Shown one piece after another: positions 23,323 to 35,861 of a stretch of DNA of 64,000 bases. A program made the translations under genes and the position numbers. The DNA is from Scalesia atractyloides. Lineage: Eukaryota > Streptophyta > Magnoliopsida > Asterales > Asteraceae. Every line of letters begins with the position of its first letter. Within the stretch, counting starts at the first letter, position 1. The stretch spans positions 58,324,102 through 58,388,101 of the forward strand of contig CAMTDV010001633.1 of assembly GCA_947069175.1 (NCBI GenBank). The letters are read 5' to 3'. Under the pieces are notes generated by a model. That model did not search any database. It was not told the origin of the DNA and saw nothing but the letters and a program-made list of their open reading frames with translations.

Positions 23323-25205
23323 ATGGCTTCTCATGGAAAATCTGCTTCAAGTGCCATGCCGGCGGTTACCTCATCTCAAACTAATGCATCACTACCTCCC
23401 ATTCCTCCTGCATAACAGAAGAGTGCTGAGAATCCTCAGAAAAAGATTACACCTGTTTACACAGGATCAAAAACCTCCACTGTTTCTTCGTCTACAACTA
23501 CTAACAGTGATGTTTCTACCTTGATTTTGCAGATGAAGAACTACATGGAGAAGCAGGATAAAACCAACCAATGGATCCTCAGGGAGATTGATGAAATCAA
23601 GAAGCAGAAGAGATCCGTTGAGGATCACTCTCCACTGATACCCAGATCACTGGATTTCACTTCTCTAGCATCAACAATCCAGCATTCCAGTGGGTCCGGC
23701 ATTCAGATGCAAGGATCCTCCAATTATCAGCAGGAATCACTAGCGATGATACAAGCCCAAGGATCCTTAGGAATGCAGCATGGATCGTTGGCAATGACAC
23801 AGCCACAAGCATCTCATTACCAGCCTTATGGATCCTCATTCCAGCCTCGAGGATCCTCATATCAGCATCAAGGATCCTACCTCAGTTCAGGAGGATACTT
23901 GGATATGGTTCCACCTAAAGTACCCTACTTCCAGCATCAAGGATCCTCATCTCAGGTTCAAGGATCCATGGAGTATCCTCCGAGACCTTTAACACCTATT
24001 TATCCTGGACCCAATGTCTTTCAGGATCAAGGATCCTCAGGGAGTCAGCCATCCAGGAATTCTGAAATCCACATAGGAGACTTTATCCCTATGCAGACTA
24101 TTGCATCATCTGGTCCAACTGTTGCACCAGAAACATCTACCTTTGGATATACTTCTGGCATACCATTTCTGAATCAATCAGGAGGTAACAATGTCAATAA
24201 CTCTATTGGTACTAACTATGGTTTCATGCAAGATACATGTATCAATCAGACCATGCCAGAGAGCTCCAGAAGCTTAAAGATATGATATCCAGTGTCCCAG
24301 GAGTGGTTAAGCCCATTCCTGAGATCCCGGATGGAAGCCACATTGTGTCTCGTTTCACACCTCCTATCTGCAATGCTGGGATACCAAAGCACTTTCAAAC
24401 CCCCAACATGAAGCTGTACGATGGTACAACTGATCCGAAGGAGCATGTGGCACAATACTAGGAAAGAATGGAGATCAATCCCATTCCAGAAAGATTAAAA
24501 GAAGCCTGCCTTTGCAAGGGCTTCCGATCCACACTCACTGGATCAGCACTTAAATGGCTGCTAAGTCTTCCTCCTTTCTCAATTACTTCATTTTCTCATC
24601 TAGTTAATTTGTTCAATAGCCAGTTTTCTTGTAGTAGAACCTTTGAACGGTTAACTAGTGATCTATATAGAATAACCCAGGGACGTGATGAATTATTAAG
24701 AGATTACATCACTAAGTTTAGTCGAGAATCCTTGGAGATCCCTAATTTAGATATTGCCACTGCTGTGGAGGCATTTAAAATGGGATTGCTGAAGGATTCC
24801 TCATTCTATGATGACCTCGTTATGACACCTTGCAGGAATTTAGATGAAGTGAGGAACAGGGCATTGAGGTTTATTCGTTTAGAGGATGACAAAAGGATCC
24901 AAGAGAGGCTCTCAGGATCCTCGAAACAAGAAAAGCAAGGATCATTCTTTAAGAATAATCGATTCAAGTCACACTCTAAACATGACAGCCACAATGTGCA
25001 TGCAGTGAACAAGACGAATACGATGAGGATTACCTTCCGATATCTGAATATTGTTTTTCTATTGATAATCATGAACAAATCCTTGCTATGCAGAATCTAG
25101 GTGACAAAGCTAGGTGGCCTCAAAAAAAAGAGAAGGCCACAACCAATAAAGACAAGTCCAAATGGTGCACTTATCATGAGGACTTTGGTCATCTTACTGA
25201 TGAGT
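23323..25205 (+). pseudogene. Gypsy-2 gag
   Basis: Gag starts at ATG 23323 (MASHGKSAS). It is broken by TAA 23413-23415, a frameshift near 24,240, TAG near 24,459 and a further frame change near 25,080. The N-terminal third holds a Gln/Gly/Ser-rich repeat region (units like QHQGSS, about 23,690-24,050). The capsid-like gag domain is at about 24,520-24,900 (GSALKWL, F...RDYITKFSRESLEIP). A zinc-knuckle-like CTYHEDFGHLTDEC is at about 25,160-25,205. Confidence 0.85.
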
Positions 25206-25973
25206 GTATAGCATTGAGGAAGGAGATTGGATACCTTCTCAGCAAAGGATATTTGAAGGAATTGCTTGGGAGAAAACGATCAAGGACCCAGGATTCTGAA
25301 AAGATCCCTGAAAGAGCTCCTCCTCTACCCGCTGATGCTCAAATCATTAATTTTATCTCTGGAGGCTCAGATATATATATATATATGGAACCTCATTTTC
25401 GGCAGCGAAAAGATATGCCAAAGAAGTGAAGATGGAAAATGGAGAAAGACCATTCGAACTTCAACACTGACGCAAAAAAAAGTGATATCCTTTGATGAGG
25501 ATGATCGCATAGACATACATGATCCTCATCATGATGGTCTTATCATTACCTTGTTTATTTCTAACCACTTTCTTCGCAGGATCCTTACTGATGGAGGGAG
25601 TTCAGTGAACATAATTCAGTTGAATGTCCTAAAAAAGATGAACATCCCTGAATCCGAGATCATCCCAAGATCATCAGTGCTCGTGGGATTCAGTGGGGAA
25701 ACCAAGAATACATTGGGGGACATCAAACTCCCAATTTACATAGACGGGGTAAATTCTATTCAAAAGTTTTTTGTAATAGATTGCTTATCTTGTTGTAATG
25801 TTATCCTTGGCAGGCCATGGATACATGACATGAAGGCGGTCCCATCAACATATCACCAATGTGTGAAGCTCCCAAGTCCATGGGGAATAGTCAAGATAGA
25901 GAGTGACCAGCAGGAGGCAAAGAACTGCTACACTTCTTTGATGAAACCGGCTTCCAAATCCATGGAAGCATAG
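25206..25973 (+). pseudogene. Gypsy-2 aspartic protease region
   Basis: The segment LTDGGSSVNII (about 25,585-25,620) is the protease active-site loop in Tat style. It is followed by VGFSGE and ILGRPWIHDM (about 25,803-25,830). The protease would cut the gag-pol polyprotein. A frame change near 25,270-25,430 and the stop near 25,971 separate it from gag and RT, and a short TA repeat at 25,368-25,385 has distorted the linker. Confidence 0.82.
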
Positions 25974-25999
25974 CAATTAAAGTATCCTCCAAGAGACGT

Positions 26000-27441
26000 C
26001 ATGGAGGCAAGAGAACAGGACGTCAAGGTATACTCTTAGATCCTGAGGATCCTGAATCCAAGGTGTATATAGGATTCGGGATCCAGGAGAGCATAGAGCA
26101 GGATCTAGTACCCTTCCTGAAACATAGAAAATCTACCTTATCCTGGAAGCACGAAGATATGACGGGTATTTCAAAATATGTCATCACTCATAAGCTTGGT
26201 ATTGACAGGTCTTTCAGGCCAATTCACCAAAAGAGGAGAAAATTTGCACCTGAAAGAAATGCCATATCCAGGAAGAGGTAGACAAGCTGTTAAAGGCAGG
26301 TATGATTAGAGAGGTCAAGTATCCAAGATGGTTAGCCAATGTGGTTGTTGTTCAAAAGAAAAATGGAAAGTGGAGGGTATGTGTCGATTTTACTGATTTG
26401 AACAAGGCATGTCCCAAGGATCCTTTCCCTTTACCCCACATTGACTCCATGGTGGATGCTACCGCGGGTCATGAATTGTTAACTTTTATGGATGCTTCAT
26501 CTGGATTTCAGCAAATTCAGATGGAACCATCTGATCAAGAGGATACAACATTCATGACACCCACCGGCATATATTGTTATATTGCTATGCCCTTTGGTTT
26601 AAGAAATGCAGGTGCTACATATCAAAGATTAGTGAATATGATGTTCAAGGAGCAACTTGGACACACGATGGAAGTATACATAGATGATATGGTAGTCAAG
26701 TCTAAAAGAGCTGAGGATCACCTGAAAGATCTTGAAGAAGCATTTAATATCCTTGACCAATACAACATAAAGTTGAATCCTTCCAAGTGCCATTTCGGAG
26801 TCAAAGCTGGAAAGTTTTAAGGATATACGGTGACCAAGAGAGGAATTGAAGCAAGTCCAGAACAGATCAAGGCTTTAGTGAACATCAAGTCTCCTGCCAA
26901 TGCCAAGGATGTGCAAAGATTGACGGGAAAGATTGCCGCCTTGAATAGATTCATTTCAAAATCCTCAAAAAGATGCAAGGATTTCTATGATATTCTGAGG
27001 AAGAATAAGAAGTTCGAATGGACTGAGAAGTATGAAGCTGCTCTACAAGCCCTCAAGGATTACTTATCCTCGGCACCGGCTTTGATGAAACCAGAAAATG
27101 GAGAGCTCTTATTCTTATAATTAGCTGTTTCAGGTAAAGCGGTAAGTGCGGTCCTAGTTAAGGATCACGAAGGCCAACAACATCCGGTATACTATGTAAG
27201 TAAAAGTCTACTTGATGCTGAGGCCATGTATTCTCATTTAGAGAAACTCATTCTTGCTTTAATCATGGCTTCTAACAAAGTAAGACATTATTTTGAAACT
27301 CATACTATTGTTGTTAAAACTAACTTTCCTATTAAGAATGTTCCCAGGAAACCAGAGATGTCGGGAAGAATGGCAAAATGGGCTGTTAAACTTAGTGCAT
27401 ATGACATTAAATATGAGCCCAGAACTGGTATTAAATCCTAA
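26000..27441 (+). pseudogene. Gypsy-2 reverse transcriptase and RNase H
   Basis: RT motifs appear in order: AGMIREVKYPRWLANVV, CVDFTDLNKACPKDPFPLP, MPFGLRNAGATYQ and the catalytic YIDDMVVKS (about 26,677-26,703). The connection and the RNase H part follow (SAVLVKDHEGQQHPVYYVSK, then the YFETHTIVVKTNFP region). Stops interrupt at about 26,818, 27,118 and 27,439, and a frameshift lies near 26,280. The stop at 27439-27441 stands where Gypsy-1 has Gln (IKGQVL). Confidence 0.9.
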
Positions 27442-27874
27442 GCTTTGGATGACTTTGTGGCTGATTTCAATAGTGACCTACAAAGGGAAGCTGAACTAGA
27501 AGTGCAACAACTTGAGGAGACCAAGGATCCTTGGACACTCTTCACAGATGGAGCCTCGAATGTCAAAGGAACTGGACTAGGCCTACTACTAAAATCGCCA
27601 CAGGGGGACATTATACCCCAATCTATAGCGTGTGAGTTTCAGACAACTAATAATGAGGCTGAATATGAAGCCTTAATAGCAGGTTTGCAACTAGTTAAAA
27701 TATGAAGTCAGGTACCTTCAAGCATTTGTAGATTCTTTATTGATTACTAATCGTTATAACGGATCCTATGCTGTTAAAGGCGAAAAACTAAACAAATATT
27801 TGGAGATAGTCAGGAAACTGGCAGATTCTTTTGACTTTTTCAGTTTAACACAGGTACCTAGGGAAGAGAGTGCA
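27442..27874 (+). pseudogene. Gypsy-2 second RNase H, N-terminal part, cut by LARD-3
   Basis: FTDGASNVKGTGLGLLLKS and NNEAEYEALIAGLQL mark the archaeal-type RNase H. A stop or frame change at about 27,703 is followed by the recognisable DSLLITNRYNGSYAVKGE segment. The frame reaches VPREESA at about 27,874, exactly where the LARD-3 LTR begins. The domain resumes at 39,727 with DALANLGSSLK. Confidence 0.88.
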
Positions 27875-29515
27875 TGTAACGCCTCGTACATTTCATGTTT
27901 CTATTTTAGTAGGTTCTTATTCGTATCCAAATATCGAGGAGTTAATCATAATAAAAGTTCATGTTTTAGTATATTATATATATATATATATATTCGTCAT
28001 TCGAGAGATTGACCTTCTGATATATATATATATATATATATATACGTACTTATACCCAAACCGGTACGTTTCGGTTTGTGATTACACGATAACGACTAAC
28101 ACCTGACGAAACTCTAACAATGCTAAAATATTATGATGAATCTATCTTCGTAATCAAATTTAACATTCATGGTCGAAACCAAAACGAGAAATGGACAAAA
28201 AAGACATACGACCCAATTTACGCGCTTTTAACATAACCGGCAAACGAGCGCGTCACACTTCGATTTTCGACGCCATTTACTTGTTTTTATTCCTAAATAG
28301 GCATCATTCGGCACTCTACGAAGTTCGGGAACCAAACGGGCCTTAGAAACGTGACTGGACCGCTAACGGGCTTTAGGCCCAACTCACTCAAACCCTAGAA
28401 CTATAAAACTCTCTCTTCCTCATAAAACCCTAGCACACACACAATCTTCCTGCATCTTTCTCACCTCAGGTCACCCGCGCCGCCACTCCGGCTGGTCGCC
28501 GGCGACGCGCCTCCGTCAAGACACGCTCCAACCCCTTCACCTTCACTCGTACCCCCTCCCTCGACACTTCTTCGACGAGAAACCAGCAGAACCAGAGTGA
28601 CCGGTTAACCATCAGCCATTCTCCTCCTTCTCCGGCCGCACACCGACCACTCTCCTTCAACCCTCACCCTTTCCTCTCTCCCTCACTGATAAACATTTGG
28701 CCGGCCACCACCGCTTGGTGGCCGCACACGGCAACAGTAACAACAACACCACCACAGGCAATGACACTGTGGTGGTCGACTGGGTGACAAGGCACTCAAC
28801 CAGCGGAGCCGGTGACGCTGATAACGGTGATGATGACGGGATAGTGGTGATGGAATGGCGGCCGTTCGACGGTAGCTGACGGCCGGCGACGGTTGTGGTT
28901 CCGGCAGGAACAGCGGTGGACGATTTCGGTTGGTTCGTGTCATGTTTCGATTAGTAGTTGAGTTCCGGTCAATTTCAGTTCAACCCAGTTCCAGTTCGAG
29001 TCTCGATTCAGGTTCCGATTCACACGGCGATGGTGGCTCGGGTCTCGACTCAGGTTTCTGTTGAAAAGGTCCGGGCACATCAGTTTGGTTCCGTTCAACG
29101 GCAGTCAACAGCAGCTTCGATGTTCGGGTCTTGAGTCGTGTCTCGGTTCACTTTCTACTAAGGTCAAATCTGGTCAAACAGTCAACCTTCGGTCAAACCT
29201 GGTCCGCTCAGTCAGACGCGGTCAACGTTTCGTCATGAGATTTGGTAAAAGTTTAACGACACGTGATTTTGTTTATCTCATTTAATTAAATATACTAATT
29301 GTTACGAACCGAGTTCAAACCGACGAATCGTAGCGTAATTATAATTCTATTACATAGTTGCTTTATGAAATTACATTATTTTTCCTTCTTTTGCATACTT
29401 AGCGAAAGTTATATATTGATACTACATAGTTATTGCGTTTTGAAAACCTTTATCGACAACTTGTGTTATCGGGATCATCTAAAAACAGAGAACACTCTAT
29501 CCGATTTTTGTATAT

Positions 29516-29552
<37 letters not shown>

Positions 29553-30565
29553 CGTCTTTCATCGAAATACACACATATATGTACTATGCTTTCTTGTCAA
29601 AATATATATAAATATATAAATGTATATAATATGTTTTTTCGTCCAAATAGATATATTTATATATACTATATATTCGCTGCGCTAATGAAAACATACAAAG
29701 ACTCAAATGAAGTTGATAAATAAATAATAAAGTATATTTATTTAACAACACCCTTTTAACCCCTAACGCTCTAATTCCTTACAATGCGAGATACGACTCG
29801 GAGCCTTCAAAGATCATAAAGTTACCCCAGTGCCCTATTCTTCAACTCATTGACTCCACTCGGGATTTCCAAATGAAATTGCAAACTGTGAGCATACTCG
29901 ACCCCTTTTTACACTTTAACGCGTTTTGGGGTCAACATCTATCTTTTAACAAAATTTATATTTATACGAAATAAACATACTCTCAACTTGTACATACCTG
30001 CTATTTGTTGCGCTTATGTTAGATATACGTGCTAGTTCCCAATTGTATGTCCATGCTATATCATCATGCCTAGGTTATTATGCATGCTAGTGGATAATTT
30101 TAATTATTTACTATCGCTTGGCACAAGTTGTTTATGCATGCTCGTTCTATCTGAATATAAAATGCCAGTGACATGAGACAACTTTTATACTTATACTTAT
30201 ATTCGAACTTGTATGCTCGCCAATACTTTTGTATTGATCCATTATTTTAATACATGTTGCAGGATTACTGATGATGTAAGGAATCTAGTAGGATTGCCTA
30301 GAAACGCATTTAAACTCTACATACTTGTTGTATTGTATTTTATTTCATAGATGTTGTATTTAATTCCAAAATCATGTAATAAACTGTTATCAATGAAATG
30401 AAATTATATTTCTTCTATGCGTGTCGTGATTCAAAATTGTATTATCTGATTTAAGCAATGAAAAAGGGTAATTATTAAACACTTGACACAAATAGCATTA
30501 CGAAGCCTTTTGCAATCTCATTTTCGTCTCATCCCGATGTTTCCGCCATCGGTTGGGGTGTGACA
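27875..30565 (+). repeat. LARD-3 5' LTR
   Basis: A 2,691-base LTR, TGTAAC...TGTGACA. It contains TA repeats at about 27,977-27,995 and 28,020-28,043 and a GC-rich stretch at 28,450-28,950 that encodes no accepted protein. A further CA/TA repeat lies at about 29,515-29,552. Confidence 0.9.
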
Positions 30566-30568
30566 GAT

Positions 30569-30586
30569 TGGTATCAGAGCCATAAC
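30569..30586 (+). promoter_or_regulatory. LARD-3 primer-binding site (initiator tRNA-Met)
   Basis: TGGTATCAGAGCCATAAC lies three bases after the LTR and fits the 3' end complement of plant initiator tRNA-Met. Gypsy-4 has the same arrangement. Confidence 0.85.
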
Positions 30587-32292
30587 TATAGGGAATTAGG
30601 TAGAATTGACATATTCGACCTAGTCTATAGTTTAAGTACCAAATCTCGATCATTCTTGATTATTGCTAAAATGTTAATTCTTCCTACTTTGCTTCTATCT
30701 CTTCTTTTGTCTTAATTATAAGTGTCTTTCCTAAGGCATTATACGCAACACATACTTTAAGACACTCGTATTCTACAATCGAAATGACTCATCAAAATAG
30801 GGGTGATTCCCACCTTTGGTGACGAATTTCAAGCCACCTTACATGATATATTGCGCGAATTTCACCATCAAGTCAGGAGTGATACCCGTATCTTGATGGG
30901 AAATTCCATTTCACAATCTAGTGGATCCTTATTGACGACTCGAGATTATATCTTGCTTCGTTCAATAAACCACATTTTGGGACGAAATTGTCAAGCTAGG
31001 GTTGACATCCATACCTTGACGACTGGTCTCGCTCTTCGATTTTCAATCTCACCAAAAGTTTCGTATTTTCGATCAAATTAGGGGCATGTACTAACTGGAA
31101 GGGTAAAATACTGTTAATCGCCTGGCGACGATAGTATTATACCTATTAGGCCAAATCATGCCCCCTAATTCGAAAGGACTTATGATTCACTCTGGAATAG
31201 TCGAAGTTTCTAAACCCGAAACACTCCAACATTTTATCAAGCCTCTTTTTTACGTTATCTTAAATTTTATGCAATATAATACTTATCCCCGCGTTCATTT
31301 CGAAGTAAATATTATACTAGAATCGAATTTATGCCCAACAACTTCTCATTTATGCAAAATCTATTACACAACGATTCAATAGGTGAAACTAAACATTATA
31401 TTTGATTTGGGATTACTGGAACATTCGCATGTGATAAACTTGTCATTAACTTCGTAAGAAGCCACGCCTTAACATGTATAGTGCTTGTGTAGCGCTATAG
31501 GAGTAGTGCCCGCCCGTATTCTTGAGGTCATGTTAAGTAAATTATTTCATACTAAGTAAACTATTTTACACACTCTATGTTACAACAATATTGACTAGTC
31601 AACAATGCGTACACGATGGTTTGACTTGTTTATTCACATGTTTATGTGAAAAACTCGTCATTAACTCTGATCAAGCCACCCGTTAACATGTATAGCGCTT
31701 GCATAACGTTATAGGAGTGACGCCCGCCCGTATTCTTGAGGTCATGTTAAGTAAACTATTTTACACCCTTTTCGTTTTGACGACGATGGGTAGTCTACAT
31801 TGCGGTACACGATGGTTTGACTAGTTTATTCACATGCTAGTAATGCGTTAATCTTAGTTAACAAAAATATATCATATGTATTGTACACGAATGTGCATAA
31901 ATGCACACTTATACTCATACTCTATACACTTTCATACTTAAATGCAATCATACTTATATACTTAAATTTCCATACGCTATCATGCTCACTCGTAATACGC
32001 TAATAAACCATGATCGGGACACCGAACGTAACATGGCATCGATTAGCGAAACGGGCGTAATATGGTATAAACATGGTGGATACGCCGCTGGAACTTCCTA
32101 TATATAAGTGTTAATACCATATTGCTAAGGTTTCGTAAAACGTGCCATGAGAAATTCGGTGTTTCACTGCTATATTTAAAGACAAACTTTGATCACTCAC
32201 CACCTATTTCTCGGTTATACTCACACATACTTCGAAATGCTAACTCTTTCTAAAGTAGTCCTCTTGAATAAATTTCGGGACGAAATTTCCTG
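30587..32292 (+). other. LARD-3 internal region, non-coding
   Basis: No capsid, protease, RT, RNase H or integrase motif is seen. The longest frame (30803-31081) shows no recognisable domain. The last part reads GGGACGAAATTTCCTG ahead of the polypurine tract, as in Tekay/Del elements. Confidence 0.75.
31437..31846 (+). repeat. Tandem duplication of ~215 bp inside LARD-3
   Basis: The stretch starting AACTTGTCATTAAC at about 31,437 recurs from about 31,652 (AACTCGTCATTAAC). Both copies contain GCCCGCCCGTATTCTTGAGG and TACACGATGGTTTGACT, with moderate divergence between copies. Confidence 0.85.
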
Positions 32293-32305
32293 AAGTAGGG
32301 GAGAC
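32293..32305 (+). promoter_or_regulatory. LARD-3 polypurine tract
   Basis: AAGTAGGGGAGAC lies immediately before the 3' LTR start at 32306 and is the expected plus-strand primer. The corresponding Gypsy-4 sequence is AAAGTAGGGGATGC. Confidence 0.75.
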
Positions 32306-32441
32306 TGTAACGCCTCGTACATTTCATGTTTCTATTTTAGTAGGTTCTTATTCGTATCCAAATATCGAGGCGTTAATCATAATAAAAGTTCATGTTTTAG
32401 TATATATATATATATTCGTCATTCGAGCGATCGAACTTCTA

Positions 32442-32444
<3 letters not shown>

Positions 32445-32526
<82 letters not shown>
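32445..32526. repeat. (TA)n microsatellite, about 80 bp
   Basis: An almost pure TA run in the LARD-3 3' LTR, much longer than the corresponding 24-base run of the 5' LTR at 28,020-28,043, so it expanded after insertion. Confidence 0.95.
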
Positions 32527-32528
<2 letters not shown>

Positions 32529-34216
32529 GTACTTACGCAAACCGGTACATTTCGGTTTGTGATTATGCGATAATGACTAACACCTGACGAATCTATCTAT
32601 GTAATCAAATTTAACATTCATGGTCGAAACCAAAACGAGAAATGGACAAAAAACGACAGACGACACAATTTACGCGCGTTTAACATAACCGGCAAAGGAG
32701 CGCGTCACACTTCGATTTCTGACGCCATTTACTTGTTTTTAATCCTAAATAGGCATCATTCGGCACTCTACGAAGTTCGGGGACCAAACGGGCCTAAGAA
32801 ACGTGACTGGATCGCCAACGGGTTTTAGGCCCAACTCACTCAAACCCTAGAACTATAAAACTCCCTCTTCCTCATAAAACCCTAGCACACACAAAAGCTT
32901 CCTGCATCTCTCTCACCTCAGGTCACCGGCGCCGCCACTCCGGCTGGTCGCCGGCGACGCGCCTCCGTCAAGACACGCTCCACACCCCTTCACCTTCACT
33001 CGTACCCCCTCCCTCGACACTTCTTCGACGAGAAACCAGTAGAACCGGAGTGACCGGTTAACCACCGGCCATTCTCCTCCTTCTCCGGCCACACACCGAC
33101 CACTCTCCTTCAACCCTCACCCTTTCGTCTCTCCCTCTCTGATAAACACTCGTCCAGCCACCACCGCTTGGTGGTGGCACACGGCAACAGTAACAACAAC
33201 ACCACCACAGGCAATGACACTGTGGTGGTTGACTGGGTGATAAGGCACGGCAACCGGCGGAGCCGGTGACGCTGATAACGGTGACGATGACGGGATAGTG
33301 GTGACGAAATGGCGGCCGTTCGACGGTAACCGACGGTTGTGGTTCCGGCAGGAACACTGGTGGATGATTTCGGTTGGTTCAGGTCATGTTTCAATTAGTA
33401 GTTGAGTTCCGGTCGATTTCAGTTCAACCCAGTTCCAGTTCGAGTCTCGATTCAGGTTCCGATTCACGACGGCGATGGTGGCTCAAGTCTCGACTCAGGT
33501 TTCTGTTGAAAAGGTTCGGGCACGTCAGTTTGGTTTCGTTCCAGCAGTGAACATCAGTTTCGATGTTCGGGTCTTGAGTCGTGTCTCGGTTCAGTTTCTG
33601 CTAAGGTCAAATCTTGTCAAACAGTCAACCTTCGGTCAAACCTGGTCTGCTCAGTCAGACGCGGTCAACATTTCGTCACAAGATTTGGTAAAAGTTTAAC
33701 AACACGTGATTTTGTTTATCTCATTTAATTAAATATATTATTTGTTACGAACCGAGTTCAACCGACGAATCGTAGCGTAATATAATTCTATTACATAGTT
33801 GCTTTATGTAAATTAAATTATTTTTCCTTCTTTTGCATACTTAGCGAAAGTTATATATTGATACTACATAGTTATTGCGTTTTGAAAACCTTTATCGACA
33901 ACTTGTGTTGTGGGGATCATCTAAAAACAGAGGAGACTATGTCCGATTTTCGTAAATATATATTATAGGATAATGCCAGGGAGAAAACCCTTGAATTTGA
34001 GAAAACCTTGCAAACCCATTGCATGGTCTAGGTTTTGCCACGTATCCATAGTAAATATCATATTCTTTTTGTCCTTGGGGGCATAATTGTATTTTCACCT
34101 CTATCTTACTTTATCCAAGAACATATCTTCCCCCCATTTGATTTGACAATATTTATTACCCATCACATTCAAATCTACTTTCAAAACCCAAGATCCACCA
34201 TTTCAAAACCTTCATT

Positions 34217-34370
34217 TTTTCCTGAACTTCATCTCTGTTTCAAGATCCACCCTTTCAAAACCTCTATTTTCTATGAACTTCGTCTCTATTTCAAGATACA
34301 CCCAATATCTATTTCCATGAACTTCATTTATGTTTCAAGATCCACCCTTTCGAAACCTCCATTTCAAGAT
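34217..34370. repeat. Degenerate ~55-bp tandem repeats
   Basis: Three diverged units carry GAACTTCATCTCTGTTTCAA followed by GATCCACCCTTTC. The ORF 34035-34379 across them is compositional and shows no domain. Confidence 0.7.
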
Positions 34371-35861
34371 CCCCACTAACGGGATCGTCATTCACAACGA
34401 GTCCCCCATTTGACAAGGAAGTGAATGATCAAGGTTTGTCATTCTATATTTTCGATGGGTTCGAGGTTTTTTTTACACCCCTAATTCAACTTTACATGTT
34501 ATTTTCTTAAAAGAAATCGAAGAATCAAGATTCTGTCAAAATATTTTCATTTTGGTTTTAGTTTCCTTTCAATAATAAGTTGGTTTTGATCTTTAATTGC
34601 CATTTACTTTGATTTTCGTTATTCACAATTGGTTTTATTTTTTCTAGAATCAAGAATGCTGCCAAAATATTTTTAACTTTCAATACGATTGATTATTGTT
34701 TCAAAAGAAAGAATGATGTTTATAGGTAATAATATTTCAATGCTATTAATTTTAGTTTGGTTTTCATTCTTCTGTGTTGATTTTGTCTCCAGCAATCAAT
34801 AATGGTGTTTATAAATTTTGATTTTGATCCATGGATTACTTGTTTTGGTTTCAAACTCGTTGATTTTGATCCATGGATTAATTATTTTTGTGTTAAAAAA
34901 TGTGTTTGGTTTGGTTGCTTGTTTGGGGATTTTGATCTGAAAAGTAACTTTTTTTGTTGTTTTGGTTGCTTTGTTTGGGGATTTTGATCCGAGTAGTAAC
35001 TGTTTTTGTGTGTTATAATACGAGGTAACACATGTTACAATAAAATTTTACACGTGTATAACACGTAACATAAGTTACATACCTGTAGTCACCTTTGTGT
35101 TAATAAGTTTAACTTTAGGGGATTAACACTAATGTACTTGTTTTTTTCATAGGTGAATGGATGTCTATGTTCAAGATAAAGATGGTTATCAAGACGCATA
35201 GTGTAGCTAGATTTTTGTAACCTTTATGATAGTTTTTGAATCATTGTTATATATTTAAGTTTGTATAAACATTTTTGTTTCCTTTAACTATGATTGTAAT
35301 GTGCGCAATTACTAACAACCCATGATGACAAGTGACTTTTGTTTTGATTAACATTTGTAACTGGTGTTGGACGTAACATGTGTAACTTATGTGAGAGGTA
35401 ACTAAATAATAACACAAAATGACCTGATAAAATGCCCTACATTCAACAATGTAACACTTCTTACCCCGAAGTGTTACACATGTTACAACATATAAGTCAA
35501 TCTAGATATATTACCCCGAAATGTAACACATGTTACAACAACAATAAATGGCTCCTTTCATATTATATGTACCATATTATCTTGTACATGTGTTACAACA
35601 TCAAGATTATAACATATGTTAACACACGTTATCTATGATTATAACAGGCGCTTAACACATGTTATACATGAACACATGGTGTTTTGGAAACCACTAGCTT
35701 ATACATGACACCATGCTAGGTTAAACCAAGATTATAACAGAGGCTTAACACATGTTATCCCAGGTATACGGTGTTACGATATTAACTTGTATATTCCATA
35801 TTAACTTGTACAGTGTTACGATCAGTATATGCACACCATATTAAAATGTGTTAAAAAAGAT

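Noticed and set aside
28466..28943. Proline/arginine- and valine-rich ORFs in the LARD-3 LTR (also 32913-33394)
   Set aside because: They overlap on both strands in a GC-rich stretch, lie inside an LTR, and the two LTR copies do not keep the same frames.
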